Assembly (NCBI RefSeq): GCF_001976065.1
Contig: NZ_MNAH01000002.1
Location: forward strand, 956,252-1,020,251
DNA length: 64,000 nucleotides
From: Pseudomonas putida
GTDB lineage: Bacteria > Pseudomonadota > Gammaproteobacteria > Pseudomonadales > Pseudomonadaceae
Direction: 5' to 3'
Shown: positions 44,266-54,920 of the stretch, one piece after another
Layout: each line of letters opens with the position of its first letter
How positions within the stretch are numbered: position 1 is the first letter of the stretch
Notes under the pieces: model-generated
What the model was told of the DNA's origin: nothing
Database searches by the model: none
What the model saw: only the letters and a program-made list of their open reading frames with translations
Translations under genes and position numbers: made by a program

Positions 44266-45090
44266 ATGACGACCACTGCATCCGCCCCAACGCCCTTCAA
44301 TCGCCTGTTGCTGACCGGTGCCGCCGGTGGCCTGGGCAAAATCCTGCGCGAGAGCCTGCGCCCGTACGCCAACGTCATTCGCCTGTCGGACATCGCCGAC
44401 ATCGCCCCCGCCATCGATGATCGCGAAGAAGTCGTGCCTTGCGACCTCGCCGACAAGCAGGCCGTGGATCAATTGGTCGAAGGCGTGGACGCGATCCTCC
44501 ATTTTGGCGGCGTCTCGGTGGAGCGCTCGTTCGAAGAAATCCTCGGCGCCAATATCTGCGGCGTATTCCACATCTACGAAGCGGCGCGCCGCCACGGCGT
44601 CAAGCGGGTGATTTTCGCCAGCTCCAACCACGTCATCGGCTTCTACAAGCAGGATGAAGTCATCGACGCCCACTCCCCTCGCCGCCCCGACAGCTACTAC
44701 GGTTTGTCCAAGTCCTACGGCGAAGACATGGCCACCTTCTACTTCGATCGCTACGGCATCGAGACCGTCAGCGTGCGCATCGGATCTTCGTTCCCCGAGC
44801 CGCAGAACCGCCGGATGATGAGCACCTGGCTGAGCTTCGGCGACCTCACCCGGTTGCTCGAACGTGCGCTCTACACCCCTGACGTCGGCCACACCGTGGT
44901 CTATGGCGTGTCCGACAACAAGGACATTTGGTGGGACAACCGCTACGCCAGCGCGTTGGGCTTCGTGGCCCAGGACACTTCCGAAGTGTTCCGTGAAAAA
45001 GTCGAAGCCCAGCCGCTGCCGGCCGCTGATGACCCGGCGCGGGTCTACCAGGGCGGAGCCTTTTGTGCGGCTGGCCCGTTCGGCGACTGA
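44266..45090 (+). CDS. udh: Uronate dehydrogenase
   Basis: A 274-residue extended-SDR enzyme that oxidises galacturonate or glucuronate to the aldarolactone with NAD. It has the cofactor motif TGAAGGLG (about 17-24) and the catalytic Y145-x3-K149 (YGLSK); FASSNHVIGFYKQD and VRIGSSFPEPQNRRMMSTW are distinctive of this family. A promoter with an operator-like palindrome lies just upstream. The lactonase gene follows after 39 bases, matching the next reaction of the oxidative uronate route. Confidence 0.93.
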   Translation: MTTTASAPTPFNRLLLTGAAGGLGKILRESLRPYANVIRLSDIADIAPAIDDREEVVPCDLADKQAVDQLVEGVDAILHFGGVSVERSFEEILGANICGVFHIYEAARRHGVKRVIFASSNHVIGFYKQDEVIDAHSPRRPDSYYGLSKSYGEDMATFYFDRYGIETVSVRIGSSFPEPQNRRMMSTWLSFGDLTRLLERALYTPDVGHTVVYGVSDNKDIWWDNRYASALGFVAQDTSEVFREKVEAQPLPAADDPARVYQGGAFCAAGPFGD

Positions 45091-45129
45091 CCGTCCTGAT
45101 CCCCCCCACAACCAAGGGAATGAGTTGCC

Positions 45130-46017
45130 ATGAATGCCGAATTGATTGTCGATGCCCGCAACGCCGTGGGTGAAAGCCCGGTCTGGGTACCTGAGGAAAA
45201 CGCCCTGTATTGGGTGGATATTCCCGCTGGCGGTCTGCAACGCTGGAGTGCGCAAAGCGGGCATGTACACGCCTGGAAAGCCCCGCAAATGCTTGCCTGC
45301 ATCGCCCGCCACCCCGACGGTGGCTGGGTCGCCGGCATGGAGAGCGGGTTCTTCCGCCTGCATGCGCATGCTGACGGCAGCCTCGACAGCGAACCCCTGG
45401 CCCAGGTCGATCACGCCCGCCCGGACATGCGCCTCAACGACGGTCGCTGTGACCGCCAGGGCCGCTTCTGGGCTGGCAGCATGGTCCTGGACATGGGCGC
45501 CAATGCCGCCGAGGGCACGCTCTATCGCTATGCCGCCGGGCAACAGGGGCCGCTCCAAGGGCAATTGAACGGCCTGATCGTGCCCAACGGCCTGGCCTTC
45601 AGCCCGGACGGCCGGACGATGTACCTGTCCGACTCCCACCCGCTGGTGCAGCAGGTCTGGGCCTTCGATTACGACATCGACAGCGGCACCCCTTCCAACC
45701 GCCGTCTGTACATCGACATGAACCAGCACGCCGGTCGCCCTGATGGCGCGGCGGTCGATGCCGAGGGTTGCTACTGGATCTGCGGCAACGATGCCGGGCT
45801 GGTCCACCGTTTCACCCCCGACGGTCGACTGGACCGCTCCCTCGCGTTACCTGTGAAAAAACCGAGCATGTGCGCCTTCGGTGGCAGTCGCCTGGACACC
45901 TTGTTCGTGACCTCGATCCGCCCGGGAGACGACCAGGACGAACACTCCCTGGCCGGTGGCGTGTTCGCCCTCGATCCCGGCGTCAAGGGTCTGCCGGAGC
46001 CGCACTTCAAGCAATAA
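45130..46017 (+). CDS. SMP-30/gluconolactonase-family lactonase
   Basis: A 295-residue six-bladed beta-propeller of the SMP-30/LRE family. The metal ligands are suggested by GESPVW (E in the first blade), RLNDGRCD, IVPNGLAFSPDG (N) and LYLSDSHP-type blade ends (D in MYLSDSHP). Following udh, the likely reaction is hydrolysis of the aldarolactone produced by uronate dehydrogenase to glucarate or galactarate (inference). It precedes the TRAP transporter genes in one operon. Confidence 0.9.
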   Translation: MNAELIVDARNAVGESPVWVPEENALYWVDIPAGGLQRWSAQSGHVHAWKAPQMLACIARHPDGGWVAGMESGFFRLHAHADGSLDSEPLAQVDHARPDMRLNDGRCDRQGRFWAGSMVLDMGANAAEGTLYRYAAGQQGPLQGQLNGLIVPNGLAFSPDGRTMYLSDSHPLVQQVWAFDYDIDSGTPSNRRLYIDMNQHAGRPDGAAVDAEGCYWICGNDAGLVHRFTPDGRLDRSLALPVKKPSMCAFGGSRLDTLFVTSIRPGDDQDEHSLAGGVFALDPGVKGLPEPHFKQ

Positions 46018-46084
46018 CCGCAACTGTTGGCGCTACACCGCTGTGCCCTGAATAAAAACAACAACAAGACTGGAGACACCCCCG

Positions 46085-47056
46085 ATGGACTTCAAACGTA
46101 CCTTGCTCGCCGCAGCACTTCCCCTGGCTTTCACCCTCAGCAGTGCCGCTCAGGCGCTGGAAATCAAATTTGCCGACATCCACCCGGCAGGCTACCCGAC
46201 CGTGGTCGCCGAAGAGCAACTGGGCAAGACCCTGGTGGCCGACAGCGACGGCAAGCTGACCTTCAAGATGTTCGCCGGCGGTGTGCTCGGCTCGGAAAAG
46301 GAAGTGGTCGAGCAAGCCCAGGTCGGTGCCATCCAGATGGCCCGGGTCAGCCTCGGCATCGTCGGCCCCGTGGTACCGGACGTGAACGTGTTCAACATGC
46401 CGTTCGTGTTCCGTGACCAGGCGCACATGCGCAAGGTCATCGATGGCGAAGTCGGCGACGAGATCCTCGACAAGATCACCCACTCCGAATTCAACCTGGT
46501 CGCCCTGGCCTGGATGGACGGCGGCACGCGCAACATCTATACCAAGAAACCGGTGCGCAGCCTGGAAGACCTCAAGGGCATGAAGATCCGGGTGCAAGGC
46601 AACCCGATGTTCATCGAAACCATCAACGCCATGGGCGGCAACGGTATTGCCATGGACACCGGTGAAATCTTCAGTGCCCTGCAGACCGGGGTGATCGACG
46701 GCGCGGAGAACAACCCGCCGACCCTGCTCGAACACAATCACTACCAGAACGCCAAGTTCTACAGCCTGACCGGCCACCTGATCCTGCCCGAGCCGATCGT
46801 GATGTCGAAGATCACCTGGAACAAGCTCACCCCCGAGCAGCAAGTCCTGGTGAAGAAGACCGCCAAGGCTGCGCAGGCCCAGGAGCGCACCCTATGGGAT
46901 GCCAAGTCGGCCAGCAGCGAAGAAAAACTCAAGGCCGCCGGCGTCGAGTTCATCACCGTCGACAAAAAACCTTTCTATGAGGCAACCGCCTCGATCCGCG
47001 AGAAATACGGCGCGCCCTACGCTGACCTGATCAAGCGCATCGAAGCCGTCCAGTAA
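46085..47056 (+). CDS. TRAP transporter solute-binding protein (DctP family)
   Basis: A 323-residue periplasmic binding protein. The signal peptide ends at about residue 24 (AAQA) and the mature chain starts LEIKFADIHPAG. The TRAP signature region LKGMKIRVQGNPMFIETINA contains the arginine that binds the ligand carboxylate, and GVIDGAENNPPTLLE is also typical. With udh and a lactonase upstream, the ligand is probably a hexuronate (inference). DctQ and DctM genes follow. Confidence 0.93.
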   Translation: MDFKRTLLAAALPLAFTLSSAAQALEIKFADIHPAGYPTVVAEEQLGKTLVADSDGKLTFKMFAGGVLGSEKEVVEQAQVGAIQMARVSLGIVGPVVPDVNVFNMPFVFRDQAHMRKVIDGEVGDEILDKITHSEFNLVALAWMDGGTRNIYTKKPVRSLEDLKGMKIRVQGNPMFIETINAMGGNGIAMDTGEIFSALQTGVIDGAENNPPTLLEHNHYQNAKFYSLTGHLILPEPIVMSKITWNKLTPEQQVLVKKTAKAAQAQERTLWDAKSASSEEKLKAAGVEFITVDKKPFYEATASIREKYGAPYADLIKRIEAVQ

Positions 47057-47135
47057 CCCTCCCTGCATTCAAGAAAGGCCCGGCGCGCACTGACCAGGGA
47101 ACAGGTCCGTGCGCGCCCGGTTACGGTGGAACCCG

Positions 47136-47663
47136 ATGAAGAATCTACTGCTGCGTTTCAATGACAAGCTCTACATGACCTGCATCTGGGTCGCCGGGCT
47201 GTCCGTGCTGGCCATTGCCCTGATCATTCCCTGGGGCGTGTTCGCCCGTTACGTGCTCGGCACCGGCTCCAGCTGGCCCGAGCCCACGGCGATACTGCTG
47301 ATGATGGTCTTCACCTTCATCGGCGCCGCCGCCAGTTATCGTTCCGCTTCGCACATGGCGGTGGCGATGCTCACTGACCGCATGTCGCCGCAACTGCGCC
47401 AGGCCATGAGCGTATTTTCGCAATTGCTGATGGCGACCATCAGCCTGTTCATGGCGATCTGGGGCACCAAGTTGTGCCTGTCGACCTGGAACCAGTTCAT
47501 GAGCGCCCTGCCGACCCTGCGCGTGGGCATCACTTACATGCCCATTCCGATTGGCGGTCTGCTGACGCTGATCTTTGTGCTGGAGAAGCTCTTGTTCGGT
47601 GACCAGAGCAACCGTCGGGTCGTGCGTTTCGACCTCGTTGAAGAAAACGAAGGGGCTGCCTGA
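47136..47663 (+). CDS. TRAP transporter small permease (DctQ family)
   Basis: A 175-residue membrane protein with four predicted helices (LYMTCIWVAGLSVLAIALII, then WPEPTAILLMMVFTFIGAA, and two more), the layout of DctQ subunits. It connects the binding protein and DctM. I chose the ATG at 47136 (MKNLLLRFNDKLYM) over an in-frame start at 47109 because it begins just before the first helix. Its stop codon is directly followed by the DctM start. Confidence 0.9.
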   Translation: MKNLLLRFNDKLYMTCIWVAGLSVLAIALIIPWGVFARYVLGTGSSWPEPTAILLMMVFTFIGAAASYRSASHMAVAMLTDRMSPQLRQAMSVFSQLLMATISLFMAIWGTKLCLSTWNQFMSALPTLRVGITYMPIPIGGLLTLIFVLEKLLFGDQSNRRVVRFDLVEENEGAA

Positions 47664-48944
47664 ATGGACGCTTTTATTCTGTTGGGCAGTTTTATCGCGT
47701 TGATCCTGATTGGCATGCCGGTCGCCTACGCGCTGGGACTTTCTGCGCTGATCGGCGCGTTCTGGATCGACATTCCGTTCCAGGCGCTGATGATTCAGGT
47801 CGCTGGTGGCGTGAACAAGTTTTCCCTGCTGGCGATTCCGTTCTTCGTGCTGGCCGGCGCGATCATGGCCGAGGGTGGGATGTCCCGGCGCCTGGTGGCG
47901 TTTGCCGGGGTGCTGGTGGGGTTCGTGCGCGGTGGCCTGTCGCTGGTCAACATCATGGCGTCGACTTTCTTTGGCGCGATCTCCGGTTCATCGGTAGCTG
48001 ACACTGCCTCGGTCGGTTCGGTGCTGATCCCGGAAATGGAACGCCGCGGCTATCCCCGTGAATTCGCCACCGCCGTGACCGTCAGTGGTTCGGTGCAGGC
48101 CCTGCTGACCCCGCCGAGCCACAACTCGGTGCTCTACTCGCTGGCCGCGGGCGGCACGGTGTCGATTGCCTCGCTGTTCATGGCCGGGGTGGTACCGGGC
48201 CTGTTGATGAGCGCGTGCCTGATGGTGCTGTGCCTGATCTTCGCCAAGAAGCGTGACTACCCCAAGGGTGAAGTCATTCCGATGCGCGAGGCACTGAAGA
48301 TTTGCGGCGAAGCCTTGTGGGGGCTGATGGCAATGGTCATCATCCTCGGCGGCATTCTCTCGGGGATCTTCACCGCGACCGAATCGGCAGCCATCGCCGT
48401 GCTCTGGTCGTTCTTCGTGACCATGTTCATCTACCGCGACTACAAGTGGAGCGAGCTGCCAAAATTGATGCACCGCACGGTGCGCACGATTTCGATCGTG
48501 ATGATCCTGATCGGCTTCGCCGCCAGCTTCGGCTACATCATGACCCTGATGCAGATCCCGGCGAAGATCACCACGATGTTCCTGACCCTGTCGGACAACC
48601 GTTACGTGATCCTGATGTGCATCAACGTCATGCTGCTGTTGCTCGGCACCGTGATGGACATGGCGCCGCTGATCCTGATCCTCACACCGATCCTGATGCC
48701 GGTGATTCTCGGCATTGGCGTGGACCCGGTGCAGTTCGGCATGATCATGCTGGTGAACCTGGGGATTGGTTTGATCACACCGCCTGTGGGCGCGGTACTG
48801 TTTGTGGGGTCGGCCGTGGGTAAAGTCAGCATTGAATCAACTGTGAAGGCCCTGCTGCCGTTCTACGGCGTGCTGTTTTTGGTGCTGCTGGCCGTGACCT
48901 ACATTCCTGCGCTGTCGCTGTGGTTGCCGCATCTGGTGTTGTAA
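47664..48944 (+). CDS. TRAP transporter large permease (DctM family)
   Basis: A 426-residue inner-membrane protein with about 12 helices, the sodium-coupled transport subunit of a TRAP system. Recognisable stretches are IPFFVLAGAIMAEGGMSRRL, SGSSVADTASVGSVLIPEM and LGTVMDMAPLILILTPILMP. The start abuts the DctQ stop. The three TRAP genes form one transcript with udh and the lactonase. A REP pair closes the unit before the epimerase gene. Confidence 0.94.
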   Translation: MDAFILLGSFIALILIGMPVAYALGLSALIGAFWIDIPFQALMIQVAGGVNKFSLLAIPFFVLAGAIMAEGGMSRRLVAFAGVLVGFVRGGLSLVNIMASTFFGAISGSSVADTASVGSVLIPEMERRGYPREFATAVTVSGSVQALLTPPSHNSVLYSLAAGGTVSIASLFMAGVVPGLLMSACLMVLCLIFAKKRDYPKGEVIPMREALKICGEALWGLMAMVIILGGILSGIFTATESAAIAVLWSFFVTMFIYRDYKWSELPKLMHRTVRTISIVMILIGFAASFGYIMTLMQIPAKITTMFLTLSDNRYVILMCINVMLLLLGTVMDMAPLILILTPILMPVILGIGVDPVQFGMIMLVNLGIGLITPPVGAVLFVGSAVGKVSIESTVKALLPFYGVLFLVLLAVTYIPALSLWLPHLVL

Positions 48945-48952
48945 CGCTTTTA

Positions 48953-49020
48953 CTGTAGGAGCCGGCTTGCCGGCGCAGGCGTACTCAAGGGCGCCTTCGC
49001 CGGCAAGCCGGCTCCTACAG
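48953..49020. repeat. REP pair, GGCTTGCCGGC variant
   Basis: CTGTAGGAGCCGGCTTGCCG and its inverted copy (CGGCAAGCCGGCTCCTACAG) are perfect partners, lying between the DctM and epimerase genes. Confidence 0.9.
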
Positions 49021-49057
49021 AGGGCATTCCGCGCATCTCTTTCCATTGCTGGTGAAC

Positions 49058-49924
49058 ATGAAACCCACACTGCTCGAACTCGAAGACGCCTTCACCCGCC
49101 TCACCCTCGCCCCCGAACTGGGCGGCAGCATCGTCAACTGGACCGTGCGCAGCACCGGCCAGCCCTTGTTGCGCCACGCCGATGAGCAGGCCTTGAACAC
49201 CGGTCTTCCCGGTAAACTGGGCTGCTTCCCTTTGGTCCCGTGGTCCAACCGCATCGCCGAGCGGGGTTTCGACTGTCCGGATGGCTGGCTGGCCCTGGCG
49301 CCCAACAGCCCCGATCCGTTTCCGATTCACGGCAGCGCCTGGCAGCAGCGCTGGCAGGTGGTTTGCTCAACCGCTGACGAAGTGCTCCTGCAACTCGATA
49401 GCAGCGAGCCCTTTGCCTATTGCGCCCGTCAGCGATTCCATCTGAGCGAAGGCCGCCTGAGCATCGAATTGAGCGTCACCCACCTGGCCGAACATGCGGC
49501 CTGGCATGGCCTGGGGCTGCACCCGTACCTGCCACGCAGTGTCAACACGAGATTGCAGGCCACGGCCCGACAGGTATGGATGTGCGATGAGAAAAAAATC
49601 CCGACGCAACTGGCTGCGTTACCGGCCGAATGGGATTTCCAGCAGCCCGGGGCGCTGCCCCGGACGCTGGTCGACAACGCGTTCTGTAACTGGGACGGCC
49701 ACTGCCTGATCCAGCAGCCCGACCTCGGCTACGAGCTGGAATGCCAGGCCAGCGGCAGCGATTATTATCTTCTTTATTGTCCGCCAGGGCTGGCATTTTT
49801 CTGCATCGAACCGGTCAGCCACCCGGTCAACGCGCACCACTTGCCCGGCCGGCCGGGGTTGCGTTTGCTGGAGCAGGGGCAATCCACTGAACTGGCCTTC
49901 ACACTGCAATACCGCCCCTCGTAG
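49058..49924 (+). CDS. Aldose 1-epimerase family protein
   Basis: A 288-residue galactose-mutarotase-like protein. GCFPLVPWSNRIAERGF, the HGSAWQQRW segment (catalytic histidine) and GLGLHPYLP (second histidine) are the family landmarks. It interconverts alpha and beta anomers of a sugar. After a uronate transporter and uronate dehydrogenase it may present the correct anomer of the hexuronate to the dehydrogenase (inference). The start is the ATG at 49058; a TTG four codons earlier is less likely. Confidence 0.87.
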   Translation: MKPTLLELEDAFTRLTLAPELGGSIVNWTVRSTGQPLLRHADEQALNTGLPGKLGCFPLVPWSNRIAERGFDCPDGWLALAPNSPDPFPIHGSAWQQRWQVVCSTADEVLLQLDSSEPFAYCARQRFHLSEGRLSIELSVTHLAEHAAWHGLGLHPYLPRSVNTRLQATARQVWMCDEKKIPTQLAALPAEWDFQQPGALPRTLVDNAFCNWDGHCLIQQPDLGYELECQASGSDYYLLYCPPGLAFFCIEPVSHPVNAHHLPGRPGLRLLEQGQSTELAFTLQYRPS

Positions 49925-50000
49925 GAGCCCGGCTTGCAGCGGGCGGCGTTCCGACGAAGGCGTCCTGAAGTGCGCCTTCGCCGGCAAGCCGGCTCCTACA
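49921..50000. repeat. REP pair, GGCTTGCCGGC variant (left arm disrupted)
   Basis: GTAGGAGCCCGGCTTGCAGC is a damaged left arm; the right arm GCCGGCAAGCCGGCTCCTAC is intact. The pair starts at the epimerase stop codon. Confidence 0.75.
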
Positions 50001-50005
50001 ATTTT

Positions 50006-50830
50006 TCAGAGGCGCGCCCGGAACAGCATGTAGACAGCGACGATCAGGCAGATACTGGCGAATCCCAGCTGCAACGCCCGCGCCGGCACCCGCGCGCACA
50101 GCTTGCGACCGACGATCATGCCGACGATGCTGGATACGATGAAGGCCACGCCCAGGCCGTCGATGCGCACCCCGGCATGCAAGGCGCCGATCACGCCGAT
50201 GGCCGAGATCAAACTGATGACCATCAGGGACGTGGCGATGATGCCGCGCATCTGCACGTCGGTCAGTTGCTTGAAGGCCGGCACGATCAGAAAACCCCCG
50301 CCTACCCCCAGCAACCCCGAGACCACACCGGTCACCGCACCGAGGGCCGCGAGGGTCGCGGTGCATTTGGCGGTCCAGGAGAAGCGCCCGGTCTGCTGGT
50401 CGAGCATGCAGTTTTTCTGGCCCCAGTTGGCATGGCCATGGTCGCTCGGCCCCTCCTCCTTGCGCTCGCGCCGCAACATCCGCGCGGCCACCATGACCAT
50501 CAGCAGGCTGAACAGGATCATCAGGACTTTTTCCGGCAACTGATGGGCGAAGTAGATGCCCAGCGGCGAAAAGACCGCCCCCAGCAGGGCAATCAACAGT
50601 GCCGCGCGATAGCGCACCAGGCCATGGCGCAAGCCATCGATGGCACCGACCGCCGCCGCGCTGCCCACCGCGAACAGGGCGACTGGCGCCGCCGTGGTCA
50701 TGCTCCAGCCCAGTCCCAACACCAGCGCCGGCACCGCTAGAATGCCGCCCCCGGCTCCGGTCAAACCGAGCACCAACCCCATGACCACACCAAAAAAACT
50801 CGCCAGCAACATAGAACGCTCGTAATCCAT
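50006..50830 (-). CDS. TSUP-family sulfite/sulfonate exporter (TauE/SafE)
   Basis: A 274-residue membrane protein with about 8 helices in two related halves. The glycine-rich repeats GLTGAGGGILAVPALV and GLLGVGGGFLIVPAFK mark each half, as expected for TSUP transporters. A hydrophilic loop with charged and histidine residues separates the halves. It is divergent from a persulfide-dioxygenase-like gene, an arrangement known for sulfide/sulfite detoxification, so sulfite export is inferred. Confidence 0.88.
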   Translation of the reverse strand: MDYERSMLLASFFGVVMGLVLGLTGAGGGILAVPALVLGLGWSMTTAAPVALFAVGSAAAVGAIDGLRHGLVRYRAALLIALLGAVFSPLGIYFAHQLPEKVLMILFSLLMVMVAARMLRRERKEEGPSDHGHANWGQKNCMLDQQTGRFSWTAKCTATLAALGAVTGVVSGLLGVGGGFLIVPAFKQLTDVQMRGIIATSLMVISLISAIGVIGALHAGVRIDGLGVAFIVSSIVGMIVGRKLCARVPARALQLGFASICLIVAVYMLFRARL

Positions 50831-50971
50831 GACAAAGGCCGGGAACGCCCGGTATCGATTGATGACAGGATAGAGCCCGCGTGGTTTTTTCGTTAACAGA
50901 ATTGTCGCGGGCTGGTCAGCGCGGGGAAAATGAAACTACCCTCATGACTTACCCTTGAAGAAACAACCTCC

Positions 50972-51835
50972 ATGCCAGCCCTGATTGAAGCCTTCTTCGA
51001 CGACGCCTCGTCCACCTACAGTTACGTGATCTACGAAAATGACGGTGGGCAGTGTGCGATCGTCGACCCGGTGCTCGACTACACCCCGGCTGCCGGACGC
51101 ACCGGCACCCTGCAGGCCGACCGGATCATCGCGTTCGTGCGCGAGCACCGCCTGCAGGTGCAATGGCTGCTGGAAACCCACGCCCACGCCGATCACCTGT
51201 CCGCCGCGCCCTACCTGCGGCGGGAGTTGGGCGGCAAGATCGCCATCGGCGAGTCGATCTGCAAGGTCCAGGGGGTGTTCAAGACCCTGTTCAACCTTGA
51301 GCCGGAATTTTCCATCGACGGTTCACAGTTCGATCACCTGTTCGCCCCGAACGAATCCTTCCGCATCGGCAACCTCAAGGCCACCGCCCTGCATGTGCCA
51401 GGCCATACCCCGGCGGACATGGCTTACCTGATCGGCAGCGACCTGATCCTGGTCGGCGATACCCTGTTCATGCCCGACGTCGGCACCGCCCGCTGCGACT
51501 TTCCCGGCGGCGACGCGCACCAGATGTTCGCCTCGATCCACAAGCTGCTGGCCTTCCCCGCCAGCGTGCGCCTGTACGTCTGCCACGACTACCCGCCCGA
51601 GGGCCGGGAACCGCAGTGCATGACCACCGTCGGCGAGCAACGCAAAAGCAACATCCACGTGCGCGACGGCATCGACGAAATCGCCTTCGTCGCCATGCGC
51701 ACCCGCCGCGATGCCGGGCTGGGCATGCCGACGCTGCTGCTGCCGGCGATCCAGGTCAATGTACGAGCGGGGAATCTGCCGCCGGCGGAAGACAATGGGG
51801 TGACCTACCTGAAAATCCCCATTAACAAGCTGTGA
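50972..51835 (+). CDS. MBL-fold metallohydrolase, persulfide dioxygenase/Blh-like
   Basis: A 287-residue metallo-beta-lactamase-fold protein. The metal motif THAHADH is at 69-75, VPGHTPADMAY supplies a histidine, VGDTLF an aspartate, and CHDYPPEGREP the last histidine. The last motif is typical of Blh/ETHE1-type persulfide dioxygenases, which oxidise glutathione persulfide to sulfite. With the divergent TSUP exporter this would form a sulfide detoxification pair. No BigR/SqrR-type regulator gene is adjacent. Confidence 0.9.
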   Translation: MPALIEAFFDDASSTYSYVIYENDGGQCAIVDPVLDYTPAAGRTGTLQADRIIAFVREHRLQVQWLLETHAHADHLSAAPYLRRELGGKIAIGESICKVQGVFKTLFNLEPEFSIDGSQFDHLFAPNESFRIGNLKATALHVPGHTPADMAYLIGSDLILVGDTLFMPDVGTARCDFPGGDAHQMFASIHKLLAFPASVRLYVCHDYPPEGREPQCMTTVGEQRKSNIHVRDGIDEIAFVAMRTRRDAGLGMPTLLLPAIQVNVRAGNLPPAEDNGVTYLKIPINKL

Positions 51836-51841
51836 GATATT

Positions 51842-51952
51842 GATCGTTCCCACGCTCCGCGTGGGAATGCATCCCGTGACGCTCTGCGTCACATCCAAAG
51901 CGGAACGCGGAGCGTCACCGGCGGCATTGCCACGCTGCGCGGGTGAACGATC
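51842..51952. repeat. Intergenic palindromic repeat (GATCGTTCCCACGC type)
   Basis: Outer arms TGATCGTT and AACGATCA enclose nested stems such as CCCACGCTCCGCGTGGG and GTGACGCTCTGCGTCAC with a later GCGGAGCGTCAC. It is about 110 bases and is a different family from the REPs. Its right end overlaps the bkdR stop codon. Confidence 0.75.
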
Positions 51953-52439
51953 AGGTACCCAGGGTCAAGCCATTGGCCGGCAACGGCAGCGCCGTCTTGT
52001 AGCGCACCTGCTTGAGCGCAAAGCTCGAGCGGATATTCGCCACCCCAGGCACCTTGGTCAGGAAGTCCATCATGAAGCGCTCCAGCGACTGAATGGTCGG
52101 CACCAGTACGCGAATCAGGTAATCCGGATCGCCGGCCATCAGGTAGCACTCCATCACCTCGGGCCGATCGGAGATGGCCTCTTCGAAATGCTGCAACGCC
52201 TCCTCCACCTGTTTCTCGAGGCTGACGTGGATGAACACGTTGACGTGCAGCCCCAGCAAATCGGCGTCCAGCAAGGTTACCTGCTCACGAATCAGCCCCA
52301 GCTCCTCCATCGCCTTGACCCGGTTGAAACACGGCGTCGGCGAGAGGTTGACCGAGCGTGCCAGGTCGGCGTTGGTGATGCGGGCGTTCTCCTGAAGGCT
52401 GTTGAGAATGCCGATATCGGTACGGTCCAGTTTGCGCAT
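51951..52439 (-). CDS. bkdR: Lrp-family regulator of the bkd operon
   Basis: A 162-residue Lrp/AsnC-type protein: N-terminal HTH ([37 protein letters not shown]) and C-terminal RAM domain ([19 protein letters not shown]). It is divergent from bkdA1, the position of P. putida BkdR, which activates the branched-chain keto acid dehydrogenase operon in response to L-branched-chain amino acids. The C-terminal six residues and stop adjoin an intergenic repeat whose end supplies part of the TGA. Confidence 0.93.
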   Translation of the reverse strand: MRKLDRTDIGILNSLQENARITNADLARSVNLSPTPCFNRVKAMEELGLIREQVTLLDADLLGLHVNVFIHVSLEKQVEEALQHFEEAISDRPEVMECYLMAGDPDYLIRVLVPTIQSLERFMMDFLTKVPGVANIRSSFALKQVRYKTALPLPANGLTLGT

Positions 52440-53860
<1,421 letters not shown>

Positions 53861-53861
53861 C

Positions 53862-54920
53862 ATGAACGATCACAACAACAATATCGAGCTGGAAACCGCC
53901 ATGACCACGACCACCATGACCATGATCCAGGCCCTGCGCTCGGCCATGGATGTGATGCTTGAACGTGACGACAACGTCGTGGTGTTCGGCCAGGACGTGG
54001 GCTATTTCGGCGGTGTGTTCCGCTGCACCGAAGGCCTGCAGGCCAAGTACGGCACCTCCCGCGTATTCGACGCGCCGATCTCCGAAAGCGGCATCGTCGG
54101 CACCGCCGTGGGCATGGGCGCCTACGGCCTGCGCCCGGTGGTGGAGATCCAGTTCGCCGACTACGTGTACCCGGCCTACGATCAGATCATCTCCGAAGCC
54201 GCACGCCTGCGTTATCGCTCGGCCGGCGAATTCACCGCGCCGCTGACCCTGCGCATGCCCTGCGGTGGCGGCATCTACGGCGGCCAGACCCACAGCCAGA
54301 GCATCGAGGCACTCTTCACCCAGGTATGCGGTCTGCGCACCGTCATGCCGTCCAACCCCTACGACGCCAAGGGTTTGCTGATCGCCTCCATCGAAAACGA
54401 TGACCCGGTGATCTTCCTGGAGCCGAAGCGCCTGTACAACGGCCCGTTCGACGGCCACCACGACCGCCCGGTGACCCCGTGGTCGAAACACCCCGCCGCA
54501 CAGGTTCCGGACGGTTACTACACGGTACCGCTGGACGTTGCCGCTATCGCCCGTCCGGGCAAGGACGTCACGGTGCTGACCTACGGCACCACCGTTTATG
54601 TGTCGCAAGTGGCCGCTGAAGAAAGCGGTGTCGATGCCGAAGTCATCGACCTGCGCAGCCTGTGGCCGCTGGATCTGGAAACCATCACCAGATCGGTGAA
54701 GAAAACCGGCCGCTGCGTGATCGTTCACGAAGCCACCCGCACTTGCGGCTTCGGTGCCGAACTGACGGCGCTGGTGCAAGAGCATTGCTTCCACCACCTG
54801 GAAGCGCCAATCGAACGCGTCACCGGCTGGGACACCCCGTACCCGCACGCGCAAGAGTGGGCGTATTTCCCTGGCCCGTCCCGTGTGGGCGCGGCTTTGA
54901 AACGGGTCATGGAGGTCTGA
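53862..54920 (+). CDS. bkdA2: Branched-chain 2-oxo acid dehydrogenase E1 beta subunit
   Basis: A 352-residue E1 beta subunit: ALRSAMDVMLERDDNVVVFG, FDAPISESGIVGTAVGMGAY and FLEPKRLYN are characteristic. It completes the alpha2beta2 decarboxylase. The start at 53862 gives MNDHNNNIELETAMTTTTMT, the form seen in Pseudomonas; a second ATG at codon 14 could also be used. The E2 gene starts directly after its stop codon. Confidence 0.97.
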   Translation: MNDHNNNIELETAMTTTTMTMIQALRSAMDVMLERDDNVVVFGQDVGYFGGVFRCTEGLQAKYGTSRVFDAPISESGIVGTAVGMGAYGLRPVVEIQFADYVYPAYDQIISEAARLRYRSAGEFTAPLTLRMPCGGGIYGGQTHSQSIEALFTQVCGLRTVMPSNPYDAKGLLIASIENDDPVIFLEPKRLYNGPFDGHHDRPVTPWSKHPAAQVPDGYYTVPLDVAAIARPGKDVTVLTYGTTVYVSQVAAEESGVDAEVIDLRSLWPLDLETITRSVKKTGRCVIVHEATRTCGFGAELTALVQEHCFHHLEAPIERVTGWDTPYPHAQEWAYFPGPSRVGAALKRVMEV

